From the NCBI GenBank assembly GCA_049325475.1, contig JBMOLN010000007.1, positions 372,001 to 436,000 on the forward strand: 64,000 bases of DNA. The letters run 5' to 3'. Origin of the DNA: MWCR01 sp049325475. Its GTDB lineage: Bacteria > Patescibacteriota > Patescibacteriia > 2-12-FULL-60-25. The notes beneath the pieces are model-generated. The model did not search any database, was not told the DNA's origin, and saw nothing but the letters and a program-made list of their open reading frames with translations. Shown here one piece after another: positions 7,679-18,951 of the stretch. Position 1 is the first letter of the stretch; each line of letters begins with the position of its first letter. The translations under genes were made by a program, and so were the position numbers.

Positions 7679-7864
7679 TTAAATCGAATCATCATAAGTT
7701 TTTTTATGTTTTTGTTTACGTGTATACCGAGTTTTGTCTTTAAAAGATTGTCCGGATGGCGGTATGGGTCTGCGGAGCTTTTTATCAATCTCAAAGGGAT
7801 TGATAATAATAATCTCATTATCATCAGATGGCAGGTGTACTGTTTGAGACCCCTTTTTACCCAT
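7679..7864 (-). CDS. Small basic protein, unknown function
   Basis: A 61-residue protein starting MGKKGSQTVHLPSDD, with a run of four isoleucines (EIIIINPFE) and a basic C-terminal half (RRPIPPS, RKQKHKKTYDD). I recognise no family; the composition would suit nucleic-acid binding but that is a guess. An earlier in-frame ATG at 7882 overlaps the -10 box, so I prefer the ATG at 7864, about nine bases after TATACT. That implies a nearly leaderless message. Confidence 0.55.
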   Translation of the reverse strand: MGKKGSQTVHLPSDDNEIIIINPFEIDKKLRRPIPPSGQSFKDKTRYTRKQKHKKTYDDSI

Positions 7865-7872
7865 ATGTGTCC

Positions 7873-7881
7873 AGTATAACA
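7873..7881 (-). promoter_or_regulatory. Extended -10 promoter of the small basic protein
   Basis: TGTTATACT on the minus strand is a textbook extended -10 element ending nine bases before the chosen ATG. No -35 box is obvious. Confidence 0.55.
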
Positions 7882-7889
7882 TAAAAGGG

Positions 7890-7909
7890 TGGGGGAGAGA
7901 TTCTCCCCC
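7890..7909 (-). terminator. Hairpin ending the lipoprotein gene
   Basis: On the minus strand GGGGGAGA-ATC-TCTCCCCC forms a perfect 8-bp stem five bases past the stop codon. The tail (ACCCTTTTATG) has only four T, so termination may be weak and blends into the next promoter. Confidence 0.6.
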
Positions 7910-7913
7910 GAGT

Positions 7914-8213
7914 CTACTTACATCTGGGATTGATGATATCCCGCCCCTCTTTTTTGAGGGTTTCGTAAGAATTCAAATCCATACGAATACAATTGTGGCA
8001 GATTACCACATCGCCGGCTTTGGTTTTGCATTTCTGCATTTCTTCTGCCTTGTTGCATGGAGCCGCGCCCCAGCCCTTGCCTCCGGCCGGGCACCAGGGC
8101 ATGTCCGCCACACTTCTGTTGCTTGCCGCGGCAAGCGGTTCTGTCTTTTGCGGTTCGGCTTCGCATGCCATGGCCACAAGTCCGTACAGCGCAGCAAACA
8201 TCAGCTTTTTCAT
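7914..8213 (-). CDS. Small Cys-rich lipoprotein-like protein
   Basis: The 99-residue product begins MKKLMFAALYGLVAMACEAEP, a short signal peptide ending in a lipobox-like LVAMAC, so Cys17 is a likely lipidation site. The mature part has six further cysteines in pairs (WCPAGGKGWGAAPC, QKCKTK, ICHNC, PRCK), suggesting disulfides or metal binding. No family is recognised. The ATG is preceded by GGAAAGGACGG and a perfect TTGTTTTC-AA-GAAAACAA hairpin. The message starts about 460 bases upstream, so expression is probably controlled by the folded leader. Confidence 0.75.
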   Translation of the reverse strand: MKKLMFAALYGLVAMACEAEPQKTEPLAAASNRSVADMPWCPAGGKGWGAAPCNKAEEMQKCKTKAGDVVICHNCIRMDLNSYETLKKEGRDIINPRCK

Positions 8214-8248
8214 GTTTGTTTCCGTCCTTTCCTTGTTTTCTTGAAAAC

Positions 8249-8432
8249 AAAATACCCTGAGAGATGCGGAGGGGATTTTCCTTTTTTAATAGGTCAATCC
8301 GCAGTGCCTAAGCCATAAATGCTCAGTCAAGACCAAGCAACATGGTTTTGGAACTGCACCCGCGAGCCTTGGCATTAAAATGACAAGTCCGCGGAGAGTG
8401 TTCTCTCTCCTCCACGTCTCTCAAGGTATTTT
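8249..8432 (-). ncRNA. Structured leader domain closed by a 24-bp stem
   Basis: Bases 8249-8272 pair with 8409-8432. The stem runs 24 positions with two G-U wobbles and one C-A mismatch, so pairing is kept despite sequence differences. It encloses 136 bases, including a GGAGAG-AGAACA-CTCTCC hairpin next to the stem. It lies directly upstream of the lipoprotein SD. Bases 8400-8413 (minus GGAGGAGAGAGAAC) are perfectly complementary to the small RNA at 5208-5375. Confidence 0.5.
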
Positions 8433-8468
8433 TTAAATACACTTGTTTTAAAGATCGCCGACAAATAA

Positions 8469-8591
8469 TCATCGGGATAGATCTAGAGGTCTCTCGCACT
8501 GGGCGAGAGCAGGTTGATATCCGTAACGCAAGCGCCGGATATCATAGTGAGTCGTACTGTCATGAAATTCCAGTCGAAACCGGAATGTCAT
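8469..8591 (-). CDS. Possible 40-aa small protein in the lipoprotein leader
   Basis: A strong SD-like GGAGGAG lies three bases before an ATG that opens a 40-codon frame starting MTFRFRLEFHDSTTHYDI and ending in TGA. The same DNA forms several hairpins (GATATCCG with CGGATATC; CTCTCGC-CCAGT-GCGAGAG), so it may be RNA structure rather than protein. It would be the first gene after the promoter at 8684-8712. No family is recognised. Confidence 0.3.
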   Translation of the reverse strand: MTFRFRLEFHDSTTHYDIRRLRYGYQPALAQCERPLDLSR

Positions 8592-8683
8592 GATCTCCTC
8601 CTCTCTCCGCGGCATTGACCGTGTTCGGCTGCCGCAGGAGTCCCTCCTCTATGTCCATCACGAAGAATTTTATTGAACAAATA

Positions 8684-8712
8684 ACTATATCATATTTTAA
8701 TGATTTTGTCAA
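8684..8712 (-). promoter_or_regulatory. Consensus promoter of the leader/lipoprotein transcript
   Basis: On the minus strand TTGACA (8707-8712) and TATAGT (8684-8689) are spaced by 17 bases. Together with the promoter at 5382-5410 it shares AAGACCC just upstream of the -35 box. Confidence 0.75.
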
Positions 8713-8874
8713 GGGTCTTTGGCATCAAAATATCGCTAAGCTCAGCCAAAAAAAATTCGCTAAATTAAGCCCAATTTACAAAACTGCCTCATTTTTAGCT
8801 AAAATATCCATCTCTCCGGACTTTGTTATTTGTTTTTTATTCTTTATTATTTTGTTAATTAGTCCACAGAAAAA

Positions 8875-8903
8875 TTGACAAAATTCTAATAAAATGTGAT
8901 AAT
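8875..8903 (+). promoter_or_regulatory. Promoter upstream of rpoB
   Basis: TTGACA (8875-8880), 17 bases, then GATAAT (8898-8903) with an upstream TG extension. Transcription would start near 8910, about 280 bases before rpoB. Confidence 0.7.
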
Positions 8904-8909
8904 CGCGCG

Positions 8910-9061
8910 CGTACACCCCATTAAGTTGACAAAGCTTTAAAAGCTTGCGTCAGCTTGATTCCGCAAGCTTCCGGCAACAAATAAACAATCATCATTTCAA
9001 TGATTATTCCATTTTAAAAACAAAACCCAACCCTTCGAAAAAAAGTTTCGGAGGGTTTTTG
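8910..9061 (+). ncRNA. Candidate small RNA or attenuated rpoBC leader
   Basis: Between the promoter at 8875-8903 and a strong terminator ending at 9061 lies a 150-nt transcript with a perfect 9-bp hairpin (8941-8949 with 8962-8970) and a second hairpin AATCAT/ATGATT near 8990-9005. It contains no reading frame of note. It is either an independent small RNA or a leader whose terminator sets rpoBC expression. The remaining 120 bases before rpoB hold nothing I recognise. Confidence 0.45.
9031..9061 (+). terminator. Intrinsic terminator or attenuator ahead of rpoB
   Basis: CCCTTCGAAA pairs with TTTCGGAGGG (10 bp, one G-U) around a five-base loop and is followed by TTTTT. It is 128 bases upstream of the rpoB start and in the same direction. 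Confidence 0.8.
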
Positions 9062-9189
9062 TATCTTGCAAAAATTTTATCATTTAAACTGACGGCTGCT
9101 TCATCTCTCTGCAACCTGCGTATCCGCCTGCAAGGTCCGTAGAGCAGGTCCGGTAGGGATTGGCACTCGTTTATTAAAAACTCTTGTCC

Positions 9190-12100
9190 ATGAGTACAAT
9201 GGCGTTTAGACGCACGGCTAAAAAAGATCAGCCGGTTGAGCGTCGCTATTTTACAGCCACGCGTGATGCGATGGCATTGCCGGATCTCATCGAGGTCCAG
9301 AAACAAAGTTATCGCTGGTTTTTGGAAACCGGCATCCGCGATCTGTTTCATGAAATTTCCCCAGTCAGAGATTTTATCGGCCGCGATCTGGAACTCTCTT
9401 TCGTCGATTATTTTTTGGACGAACCTAAATTTGATGAAAAAACCTCAAAAGTAAAAAGCATTACTTATGAGGCTCCTTTGCGTGTAAAAACAAAATTGGT
9501 CAACAAGCGCACCAACGAAACAAAGGAGCAAGAAATCTATCTCGGCGATTTGCCGGTTATGACCGATAGGGGCACTTTTGTGATTAATGGAGTTGAGCGT
9601 GTTGTTATTTCCCAGCTGGTCCGCTCTGCCGGTGCATTCTTTACCGCCGAAGTCGCCCGCGGCCGAAGATACTACGGAGCCAAAGTCATACCTAACCGCG
9701 GCGCTTGGCTGGAATTTGAAACCGACTCCAATCACGTCATCTGGGTAAAAATAGACCGCAAGCGCAAAGTTGCCGCAACGGCGTTGTTGCGCGCTTTCGG
9801 CGTCTCCACAAATGATGAAATTTCCCAAATTTTTGCAGATACGGATATTCATCCCATGAATAAATACATGGAAGCCACTTTGGCCAAAGATGCGGCCACC
9901 AGCGAAGACGAAGGTTATATCGAAGTCTACAAACGCATCCGCCCCGGCGATCTGGCCACGGCTGATAATGCCAAGTCGCTTATACATTCCATGTTCTTCA
10001 AGTTCGAGCGTTATGATTTGGGTCCTGTCGGCCGCTACAAATTCAATCAAAGATTCGGCATGCCCTGGGATCATGAGATGGTTTTAAATGAGGATAACCG
10101 CATTCTTTCCAAAGAGGATCTCGTCTTGATTTTAAAAGAAATCATCCGTTTGAATAATACGCAGGAAGAGCCGGATGATGTTGACCACCTGGGCAACCGC
10201 CGCGTCAGAGCAATCGGCGAGCTTATTCAAAGCCGTTTCCGCATCGGTTTGGCGCGCATGGAGCGCATCATCAAAGACAGGATGTCCACGCAGGAAATCT
10301 CCACCCTGACTCCGGGCCGCTTAATCAATGCCCGCCCGGTTATTGCCGCCATCCGCGAATTCTTCATGTCGTCGCAGCTCTCTCAATTCATGGATCAGAC
10401 CAATCCGCTTTCAGAGCTCGAGCATAAACGCCGTCTCTCGGCTACCGGCCCCGGCGGTCTTTCACGCGAGCGCGCCGGCTTTGAAGTCCGCGACGTGCAC
10501 CGCACTCACTATGGCCGCATCTGCCCCATCCAATCTCCTGAAGGCCCCAGCATCGGCTTGGTCGGCCATATGGCCAGCTACTCCCGCATAAATGACTACG
10601 GTTTTATCGAAACCCCGTACCGCAAAGTAAAAAACTGGGCGCAAAATGACGGAAAAGACGCGGTAGGCGCCATACTCCGCGTTGATGTTAATGACGGCTC
10701 GGGTAAACTGGTCGCCAAAGCGGGCGAAGAAGTCACCAAAGATATTGCCAAGAAACTGACAACCGTATCTATTGATAAACTTCCCATCATTCCCAAAGTC
10801 ACCAATGAAATAGTTTACTTGAACGCATTTACCGAGGAACGCGGAACCACCGCGCCGGCAACAACCCCGGTTGGCAAAGACGGTTCATTTTTGGTAGATC
10901 GCACTCCGGCTCGTAAAAACGGCGAACCAACAGTTGTCGATGTCCATGAAATTGATTACCTGGATGTTTCTTCCAAGCAGATTCTCTCAATTTCCACATC
11001 GCTCATCCCTTTTGTTGAACACGATGACGGACAGCGTGCGCTTATGGGCTCAAACATGCAGCGTCAGGCCGTGCCTTGCATCAAACCGGACGCGCCGATT
11101 GTCGGCACCGGCGTTGAGCGCAGATCCGCGGTTGACTCCGGCCATGCTCTTTTGGCTCCCGAGGACGGAACCATCAGCGCTCTTTCCGCTGATTGCGTTG
11201 AATTGCAAACCGCGGACGGTAAAACTATAAAATACGATCTGATCAAATTCCAAAGATCCAACCAGTCCACTTGTTTAAACCAGCACGTCAGAGTCAACAA
11301 GGGCCAGCAGGTCTATGCGGGCGAAGTTTTGGTTGACGGAGCTTCATGCCAAAACGGCGAACTCGCCCTGGGTCAGAATTTGCTTTGCACCTACCTTTGC
11401 TGGGATGGATATAATTATGAAGATGCCATCATTCTTTCCGAACGTTTGGTGCACAATGACCGCTTTACATCCGTACACATCGAACACTTTCCAATTGATG
11501 TACGCGATACTAAACTCGGTCCTGAAGTCGTTACCAGCGACATACCGAACGTATCGGAAGAGAAATTAAAGAATCTTGATGAAAACGGAGTAATCCGCAT
11601 CGGCGCCGAAGTTCAATCCGGTGATATTTTGGTCGGTAAAATTACGCCCAAAGGTGAAACCGATCTTTCAGCCGAAGAAAAACTGCTGCGCGCAATCTTT
11701 GGCGAAAAAGCCCGCGATGTCCGAGACACTTCTTTGTATCTCGAGCATGGCGCCCGCGGCAAGGTTGTCGGTGTCACCGTCTTTACTCGTGAAAACGGCG
11801 ACAAACTGCAGCCCGGTGTTTTAAAGCGCATAGTTATTGCCGTAGCCGATCTGCGCAAAATCCAAGTCGGCGACAAACTGGCCGGACGCCACGGAAACAA
11901 AGGTGTCATCTCCCGCATAGTCCCGGTTGAAGATCTGCCCTTTTTGGAAGACGGCACTCCGGTCGACATCATACTTTCACCTCTCGGCGTCGTCTCCCGT
12001 ATGAACCTGGGACAGATTTTGGAAACTCATATGGGTTTGGCTGCCAATGCTAACGGATACAATGTGGCGACACCGGTTTTCGACGGCGTCAGTGAAGAAA

Positions 12101-12654
12101 CTCTGCGCGAAGAATTAATCAAAGCCGGTTATCCTGATGATGGAAAAATATCATTATATGATGGACGTACGGGTGAGCGCTTCGAGCATGCTCCGACGGT
12201 GGGATATAACTACATCCTTAAGCTGCACCACATGGTCGAAGATAAAATCCACCAACGTTCCATTGGTCCTTACTCTCTCATTACCCAGCAGCCATTGGGA
12301 GGCAAGGCTCAATCCGGCGGACAGCGTTTTGGTGAAATGGAAGTCTGGTCTTTGGAAGCATATGGCGCCGCTCATACATTGCAAGAGATTCTTACAATCA
12401 AATCCGACGATGTTTCCGGCAGGTCAAAAGCCTATGAAGCGATTATTAAAGGCGAGCCCATCTCCAAAGTAAATGTTCCCGAATCTTTTAACGTGCTTAT
12501 GCGCGAGCTCAAAGGTTTGTGTCTGGAGGTTGAGTTATTAAAAGATGGCCATCGCATAGAAGAAAACCGTCCGGCTGTGGTCAAGCCGGCGGCTCTGCCC
12601 CAAATTGAAGATTTTGAATGGGAATCCAATCCGGAACAACAAACTAACAACTAA
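9190..12654 (+). CDS. rpoB: DNA-directed RNA polymerase subunit beta
   Basis: Full-length beta subunit of RNA polymerase, about 1154 residues. The rifampicin-pocket region is intact and wild-type in pattern (SSQLSQFMDQTNPLSELEHK, then RRLSATGPGGLSRERAGF), as are the C-terminal signatures (GDKLAGRHGNKGV, PLGGKAQSGGQRFGEMEVWS). TTG at 9184, ATG at 9190 and ATG at 9199 are all possible starts; none has an SD and I take 9190. Expression probably comes from the promoter at 8875-8903 reading through or around the attenuator. rpoC follows after 11 bases. Acidic residues dominate the last 30 positions. Confidence 0.98.
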   Translation: MSTMAFRRTAKKDQPVERRYFTATRDAMALPDLIEVQKQSYRWFLETGIRDLFHEISPVRDFIGRDLELSFVDYFLDEPKFDEKTSKVKSITYEAPLRVKTKLVNKRTNETKEQEIYLGDLPVMTDRGTFVINGVERVVISQLVRSAGAFFTAEVARGRRYYGAKVIPNRGAWLEFETDSNHVIWVKIDRKRKVAATALLRAFGVSTNDEISQIFADTDIHPMNKYMEATLAKDAATSEDEGYIEVYKRIRPGDLATADNAKSLIHSMFFKFERYDLGPVGRYKFNQRFGMPWDHEMVLNEDNRILSKEDLVLILKEIIRLNNTQEEPDDVDHLGNRRVRAIGELIQSRFRIGLARMERIIKDRMSTQEISTLTPGRLINARPVIAAIREFFMSSQLSQFMDQTNPLSELEHKRRLSATGPGGLSRERAGFEVRDVHRTHYGRICPIQSPEGPSIGLVGHMASYSRINDYGFIETPYRKVKNWAQNDGKDAVGAILRVDVNDGSGKLVAKAGEEVTKDIAKKLTTVSIDKLPIIPKVTNEIVYLNAFTEERGTTAPATTPVGKDGSFLVDRTPARKNGEPTVVDVHEIDYLDVSSKQILSISTSLIPFVEHDDGQRALMGSNMQRQAVPCIKPDAPIVGTGVERRSAVDSGHALLAPEDGTISALSADCVELQTADGKTIKYDLIKFQRSNQSTCLNQHVRVNKGQQVYAGEVLVDGASCQNGELALGQNLLCTYLCWDGYNYEDAIILSERLVHNDRFTSVHIEHFPIDVRDTKLGPEVVTSDIPNVSEEKLKNLDENGVIRIGAEVQSGDILVGKITPKGETDLSAEEKLLRAIFGEKARDVRDTSLYLEHGARGKVVGVTVFTRENGDKLQPGVLKRIVIAVADLRKIQVGDKLAGRHGNKGVISRIVPVEDLPFLEDGTPVDIILSPLGVVSRMNLGQILETHMGLAANANGYNVATPVFDGVSEETLREELIKAGYPDDGKISLYDGRTGERFEHAPTVGYNYILKLHHMVEDKIHQRSIGPYSLITQQPLGGKAQSGGQRFGEMEVWSLEAYGAAHTLQEILTIKSDDVSGRSKAYEAIIKGEPISKVNVPESFNVLMRELKGLCLEVELLKDGHRIEENRPAVVKPAALPQIEDFEWESNPEQQTNN

Positions 12655-12665
12655 CGGTCACCATT

Positions 12666-16673
<4,008 letters not shown>

Positions 16674-16687
16674 ACTTTGTTGTAAGG

Positions 16688-16703
16688 GCGACTCGCGAGT
16701 CGC
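16688..16703. repeat. Perfect 16-bp palindrome downstream of rpoC
   Basis: GCGACTCGCGAGTCGC is fully self-complementary, 14 bases past the rpoC stop. With the hairpin that follows it forms the rpoBC 3' end. Confidence 0.6.
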
Positions 16704-16744
16704 TCACGGCAAAGCAACAGCGATCCTATACGGTCGCCCCGGCA

Positions 16745-16779
16745 AAGCAAAAGCGGCCCCGCATGGGTCGCTTTTGCTT
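16745..16779 (+). terminator. Long hairpin at the end of rpoBC
   Basis: AAGCAAAAGCGGCCC pairs with GGGTCGCTTTTGCTT over 15 positions (one G-U) around CGCAT. There is no T-run on the plus strand, so it may protect the 3' end or act as a boundary rather than a classical terminator. Confidence 0.6.
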
Positions 16780-16780
16780 C

Positions 16781-16803
16781 AAAAAAAGACGCAAGTATGC
16801 GTC
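16781..16803 (-). terminator. Intrinsic terminator of the minus-strand gene pair
   Basis: On the minus strand GACGCA-TACT-TGCGTC followed by seven T closes the transcript of the two genes at 16820-17439. Confidence 0.85.
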
Positions 16804-16819
16804 TCTCTGAGAGAAAAGA

Positions 16820-17113
16820 TCAGTCATGACCCGGCGGCCAGCATAAGTTGGGTTCTTTATCTTCCGCGGCGTTCAGGCCCTGCCGGTAGGATTGTGCCAC
16901 CAGCTCTTCAAGGATCTGTCGAAATAATTCTCCCTGGCTTCCGGGCATGGTCAGCAAAGATTCTATTGTGTTTGCGGTTACGCCGGTGCATTCAACCTCG
17001 TCCAACGCGTCAAATCCTGCGGACACAGCTTCATCCTTTTTGCTATTCGGGCAAAAACGGGCCAGTACGGATTGGTCGTTCCTGCTTAGAAAAATCCTAA
17101 ACTTGAGCGCCAT
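16820..17113 (-). CDS. Unknown 97-aa protein, related to its upstream neighbour
   Basis: No family is recognised. The protein starts MALKFRIFLSRNDQSV and its last third (GSQGELFRQILEELVAQSYRQGLN) resembles the corresponding part of the gene upstream (GSIGQVLENIFARCFEHGMN). This points to an old tandem duplication. It has no membrane segment or signal peptide and a mixed alpha/beta look. The ATG has a strong SD (AAGGAGG), eight bases upstream. It is the second gene of a two-gene minus-strand transcript wedged between rpoC and yebC. Confidence 0.75.
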   Translation of the reverse strand: MALKFRIFLSRNDQSVLARFCPNSKKDEAVSAGFDALDEVECTGVTANTIESLLTMPGSQGELFRQILEELVAQSYRQGLNAAEDKEPNLCWPPGHD

Positions 17114-17142
17114 CTATTCCTCCTTTTTGCTGTTCTTGCGGA

Positions 17143-17439
17143 TCATTCCCGGTTATAATTCATGCCGTGTTCGAAGCACCGTGCAAAGATATTTTCAAGT
17201 ACCTGGCCGATCGAGCCCTCATCGCGGTCAGCTGCTTTCATGAGCGCGGCGATTGCTGCCAGAGAATCTTTTTCTTGATCGCCTCGCGGATTAAAACAAA
17301 TAAGATCCAGCAACATTTCCTCCCCGCCGGAACTGTCTTCCAGAATGACGCGAGCTTCTTCTTTGTCGGTGATATGAGTTCGTTCTGCGGTAAGTTTGCC
17401 GTCAAGCTTGTTTTGGCTGATCAGGATGTTCAAACCCAT
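17143..17439 (-). CDS. Unknown 98-aa protein, first of a tandem related pair
   Basis: Starts MGLNILISQNKLDGKLTAER and ends MNYNRE. No family recognised. The C-terminal helix region (GSIGQVLENIFARCFEHGMN) aligns with that of the next gene. The ATG has a good SD (AAAGGAG) and the predicted leader is only about 28 nt. A consensus promoter at 17474-17502 drives the pair. SD use and the isolated two-gene unit with its own terminator set it apart from the neighbouring core genes. Confidence 0.75.
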   Translation of the reverse strand: MGLNILISQNKLDGKLTAERTHITDKEEARVILEDSSGGEEMLLDLICFNPRGDQEKDSLAAIAALMKAADRDEGSIGQVLENIFARCFEHGMNYNRE

Positions 17440-17473
17440 CTTTCATCTCCTTTCCAAAGTACGTGAGAACATC

Positions 17474-17502
17474 AATATTGCATAAAAAAGCCCATGCGTC
17501 AA
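17474..17502 (-). promoter_or_regulatory. Promoter of the tandem gene pair
   Basis: On the minus strand TTGACG (17497-17502), 17 bases, then AATATT (17474-17479) with TGC immediately before it. Confidence 0.65.
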
Positions 17503-17534
17503 TCTCTTGCCCGATACTCTTTTTTGCGGTAACT

Positions 17535-17577
17535 TAACAAAAAGCTAATAGCTAAACGCTATAAGCTAAAAGCTAAT
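17535..17577. repeat. Stuttering AGCTAAAAGCTAAT repeat touching the yebC start
   Basis: AAAAGCTAATAGCTAAACGC and TATAAGCTAAAAGCTAAT form overlapping near-copies of AGCTAAAAGCTA that run directly into the yebC ATG at 17578. The same word family occurs near 23128, 25680, 31393, 31480 and 55267. Confidence 0.7.
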
Positions 17578-18297
17578 ATGAGTGGTCACAGTAAATGGTC
17601 AACAATTAAAAATAAAAAAGGCGCCGCTGATGCCAAAAGAGCGGCTAATTTTACGCGCCTTGCCCGCGAAATTGAAGTCGCGGCCCGCGAAAAAGGCCCT
17701 AATCCGGACATGAATTTTAAACTTCGTCTTGCCATTGATCGCGCCCGCGCCGGCAACATGCCTAAAGACAATATTGAACGGGCTATTGCCCGTGGTTCCG
17801 GCCAAGGCGGGGAATCGGCTGTTGAGCAACTGGTTTATGAAGCATACGCACCCGGCGGCACGGCGCTTATTATCGAATGCATTACCGATAACCGCAACCG
17901 TTCAGCCGGAGACGTAAAACACATCTTATCCAAACACGGCGGTACGCTCGCCAACCAGGGCGCGGTCACTTATCTTTTTGAACAAAAAGGAGTCGTGCGC
18001 ACCAACTTGGTCCCCGCTGATAAGCGGGACGAGATCGAGCTTGCGTTAATCGAAGCCGGCGCCGAAGATATCATTCACGAAGCCGATCAAACCATAATTA
18101 CTTGCGCAATCACCGGCTTATCATCTTTAAACGATGCCGCAAATTCCGCCGGCCTGAAGGTCGCTTCGGCCGAAATCGAATGGCTGCCCCGGACCCCAGT
18201 CGCCATCACGGATGACGTTCAAGAGAAGGTGGCTATAATTATCGAATTATTGGAAGAGCTGGACGATGTAACCAATGTCTACACCAATGCCGAGTAA
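17578..18297 (+). CDS. yebC: YebC/PmpR family DNA-binding regulatory protein
   Basis: A 239-residue YebC/TACO1 family protein with the invariant start MSGHSKWSTIKNKKGAADAK, the RLAIDRARAGNMPKDNIERA helix region and GGTALIIE of domain 2. Family members act as transcriptional regulators or ease ribosome stalling at proline-rich stretches. There is no SD; the upstream sequence is the AGCTAAAAGCTA word repeat. The stop codon overlaps the start of ruvC, the yebC-ruvC order known from many bacteria. Confidence 0.95.
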   Translation: MSGHSKWSTIKNKKGAADAKRAANFTRLAREIEVAAREKGPNPDMNFKLRLAIDRARAGNMPKDNIERAIARGSGQGGESAVEQLVYEAYAPGGTALIIECITDNRNRSAGDVKHILSKHGGTLANQGAVTYLFEQKGVVRTNLVPADKRDEIELALIEAGAEDIIHEADQTIITCAITGLSSLNDAANSAGLKVASAEIEWLPRTPVAITDDVQEKVAIIIELLEELDDVTNVYTNAE

Positions 18298-18856
18298 TCT
18301 AAAAAAACCAGTCGACAATCCCCCCTCTTGTCAAAGAGGGGATGGGGGAGATTTGGGTGGGGGGGTTGTCATCCTCGGCATCGATCCCGGCTTTGGCCGA
18401 ACCGGTGTCGGCATTATTTCACTCACCGGCAGCCGCCTGCGGCATATCTATCATGCTTGTATCGAAACTCCTTCAGATATGCCTTTCCCCGACCGTTTGC
18501 AAGCTATCCGCAATGATATCAGCGAAATCATCCGCCGTTTTAATCCTGTTGTCGCAGCGGTTGAGGAATTATTTTTTCAAACCAACGTCAAAACCGCGAT
18601 CAAAGTCGGCATGGCCCGCGGTGTAATCGTTTTAACATTGAGTGATGCCAAACTTCCCGTTTTGGAACTCACTCCCAATCAAATAAAACAAACAGTGGCC
18701 GGCCATGGAGCAGCAGATAAAAAACAAATCCAAGCCATGGTCCAGCGTCTTCTATCCTTAAAAGAAGTTCCCCAACCTGATGATGCGGCAGACGCTTTGG
18801 CAATCGCCATCGCCGGAGGATTATCATATCAAACTCATAAGAAAATTAACCAATAA
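18275..18856 (+). CDS. ruvC: Crossover junction endodeoxyribonuclease RuvC with an N-terminal extension
   Basis: The RuvC fold begins at VILGIDPGFGRTGVG; the acidic catalytic residues are visible in GIDPG, VEELFFQ and QPDDAADALAIA. RuvC cuts Holliday junctions after RecA-mediated exchange. The frame starts 23 bases inside yebC (ATG 18275 or 18287) and encodes about 30 extra residues before the family's normal start. These come from a C-rich palindromic spacer repeat (18319-18369) read in frame. No ATG, GTG or TTG closer to VILG looks better except a TTG within the repeat. Translation is probably coupled to yebC. Confidence 0.92.
   Translation: MSTPMPSNLKKPVDNPPSCQRGDGGDLGGGVVILGIDPGFGRTGVGIISLTGSRLRHIYHACIETPSDMPFPDRLQAIRNDISEIIRRFNPVVAAVEELFFQTNVKTAIKVGMARGVIVLTLSDAKLPVLELTPNQIKQTVAGHGAADKKQIQAMVQRLLSLKEVPQPDDAADALAIAIAGGLSYQTHKKINQ
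18319..18369. repeat. C/G-rich palindromic spacer element inside the ruvC reading frame
   Basis: CCCCCCTCTTGTCAAAGAGG and GGATGGGGGAGATTTGGGTG make an element of the form CCCCTC-TTnnnAA-GAGGGG-GGGGGA. The same form occurs at 36377-36490, 52248-52275, 58014-58070, 58189-58256 and 61698-61797. Here it lies within the translated N-terminus of ruvC. Confidence 0.65.
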
Positions 18857-18859
18857 AAA

Positions 18860-18882
18860 CAGGCATTTTTGCCTGATTTTTT
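18860..18882 (+). terminator. Intrinsic terminator of yebC-ruvC
   Basis: CAGGCA-TTTT-TGCCTG followed by ATTTTTT, four bases after the ruvC stop. Confidence 0.9.
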
Positions 18883-18916
18883 ATCCCAAATTAGCCTTGC
18901 CTAACGTGTATCCTTA

Positions 18917-18925
18917 TGCTAAAAT
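18917..18925 (+). promoter_or_regulatory. Extended -10 element ahead of the MBL-fold gene
   Basis: TGCTAAAAT is an extended -10 box, 26 bases upstream of the ATG at 18952. A weak AGG lies in the short leader. Confidence 0.5.
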
Positions 18926-18951
18926 TTTTAAGTTAAAAAAGGTAAAAAATT

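Noticed and set aside
5230..9180. tmRNA, RNase P RNA or SRP RNA among the structured spacers
   Set aside because: None of the conserved blocks of these RNAs (tRNA-like ends, GAGGAAAGTCC, GGAAG/AGCAGCC) could be found, although folded RNAs are clearly present.
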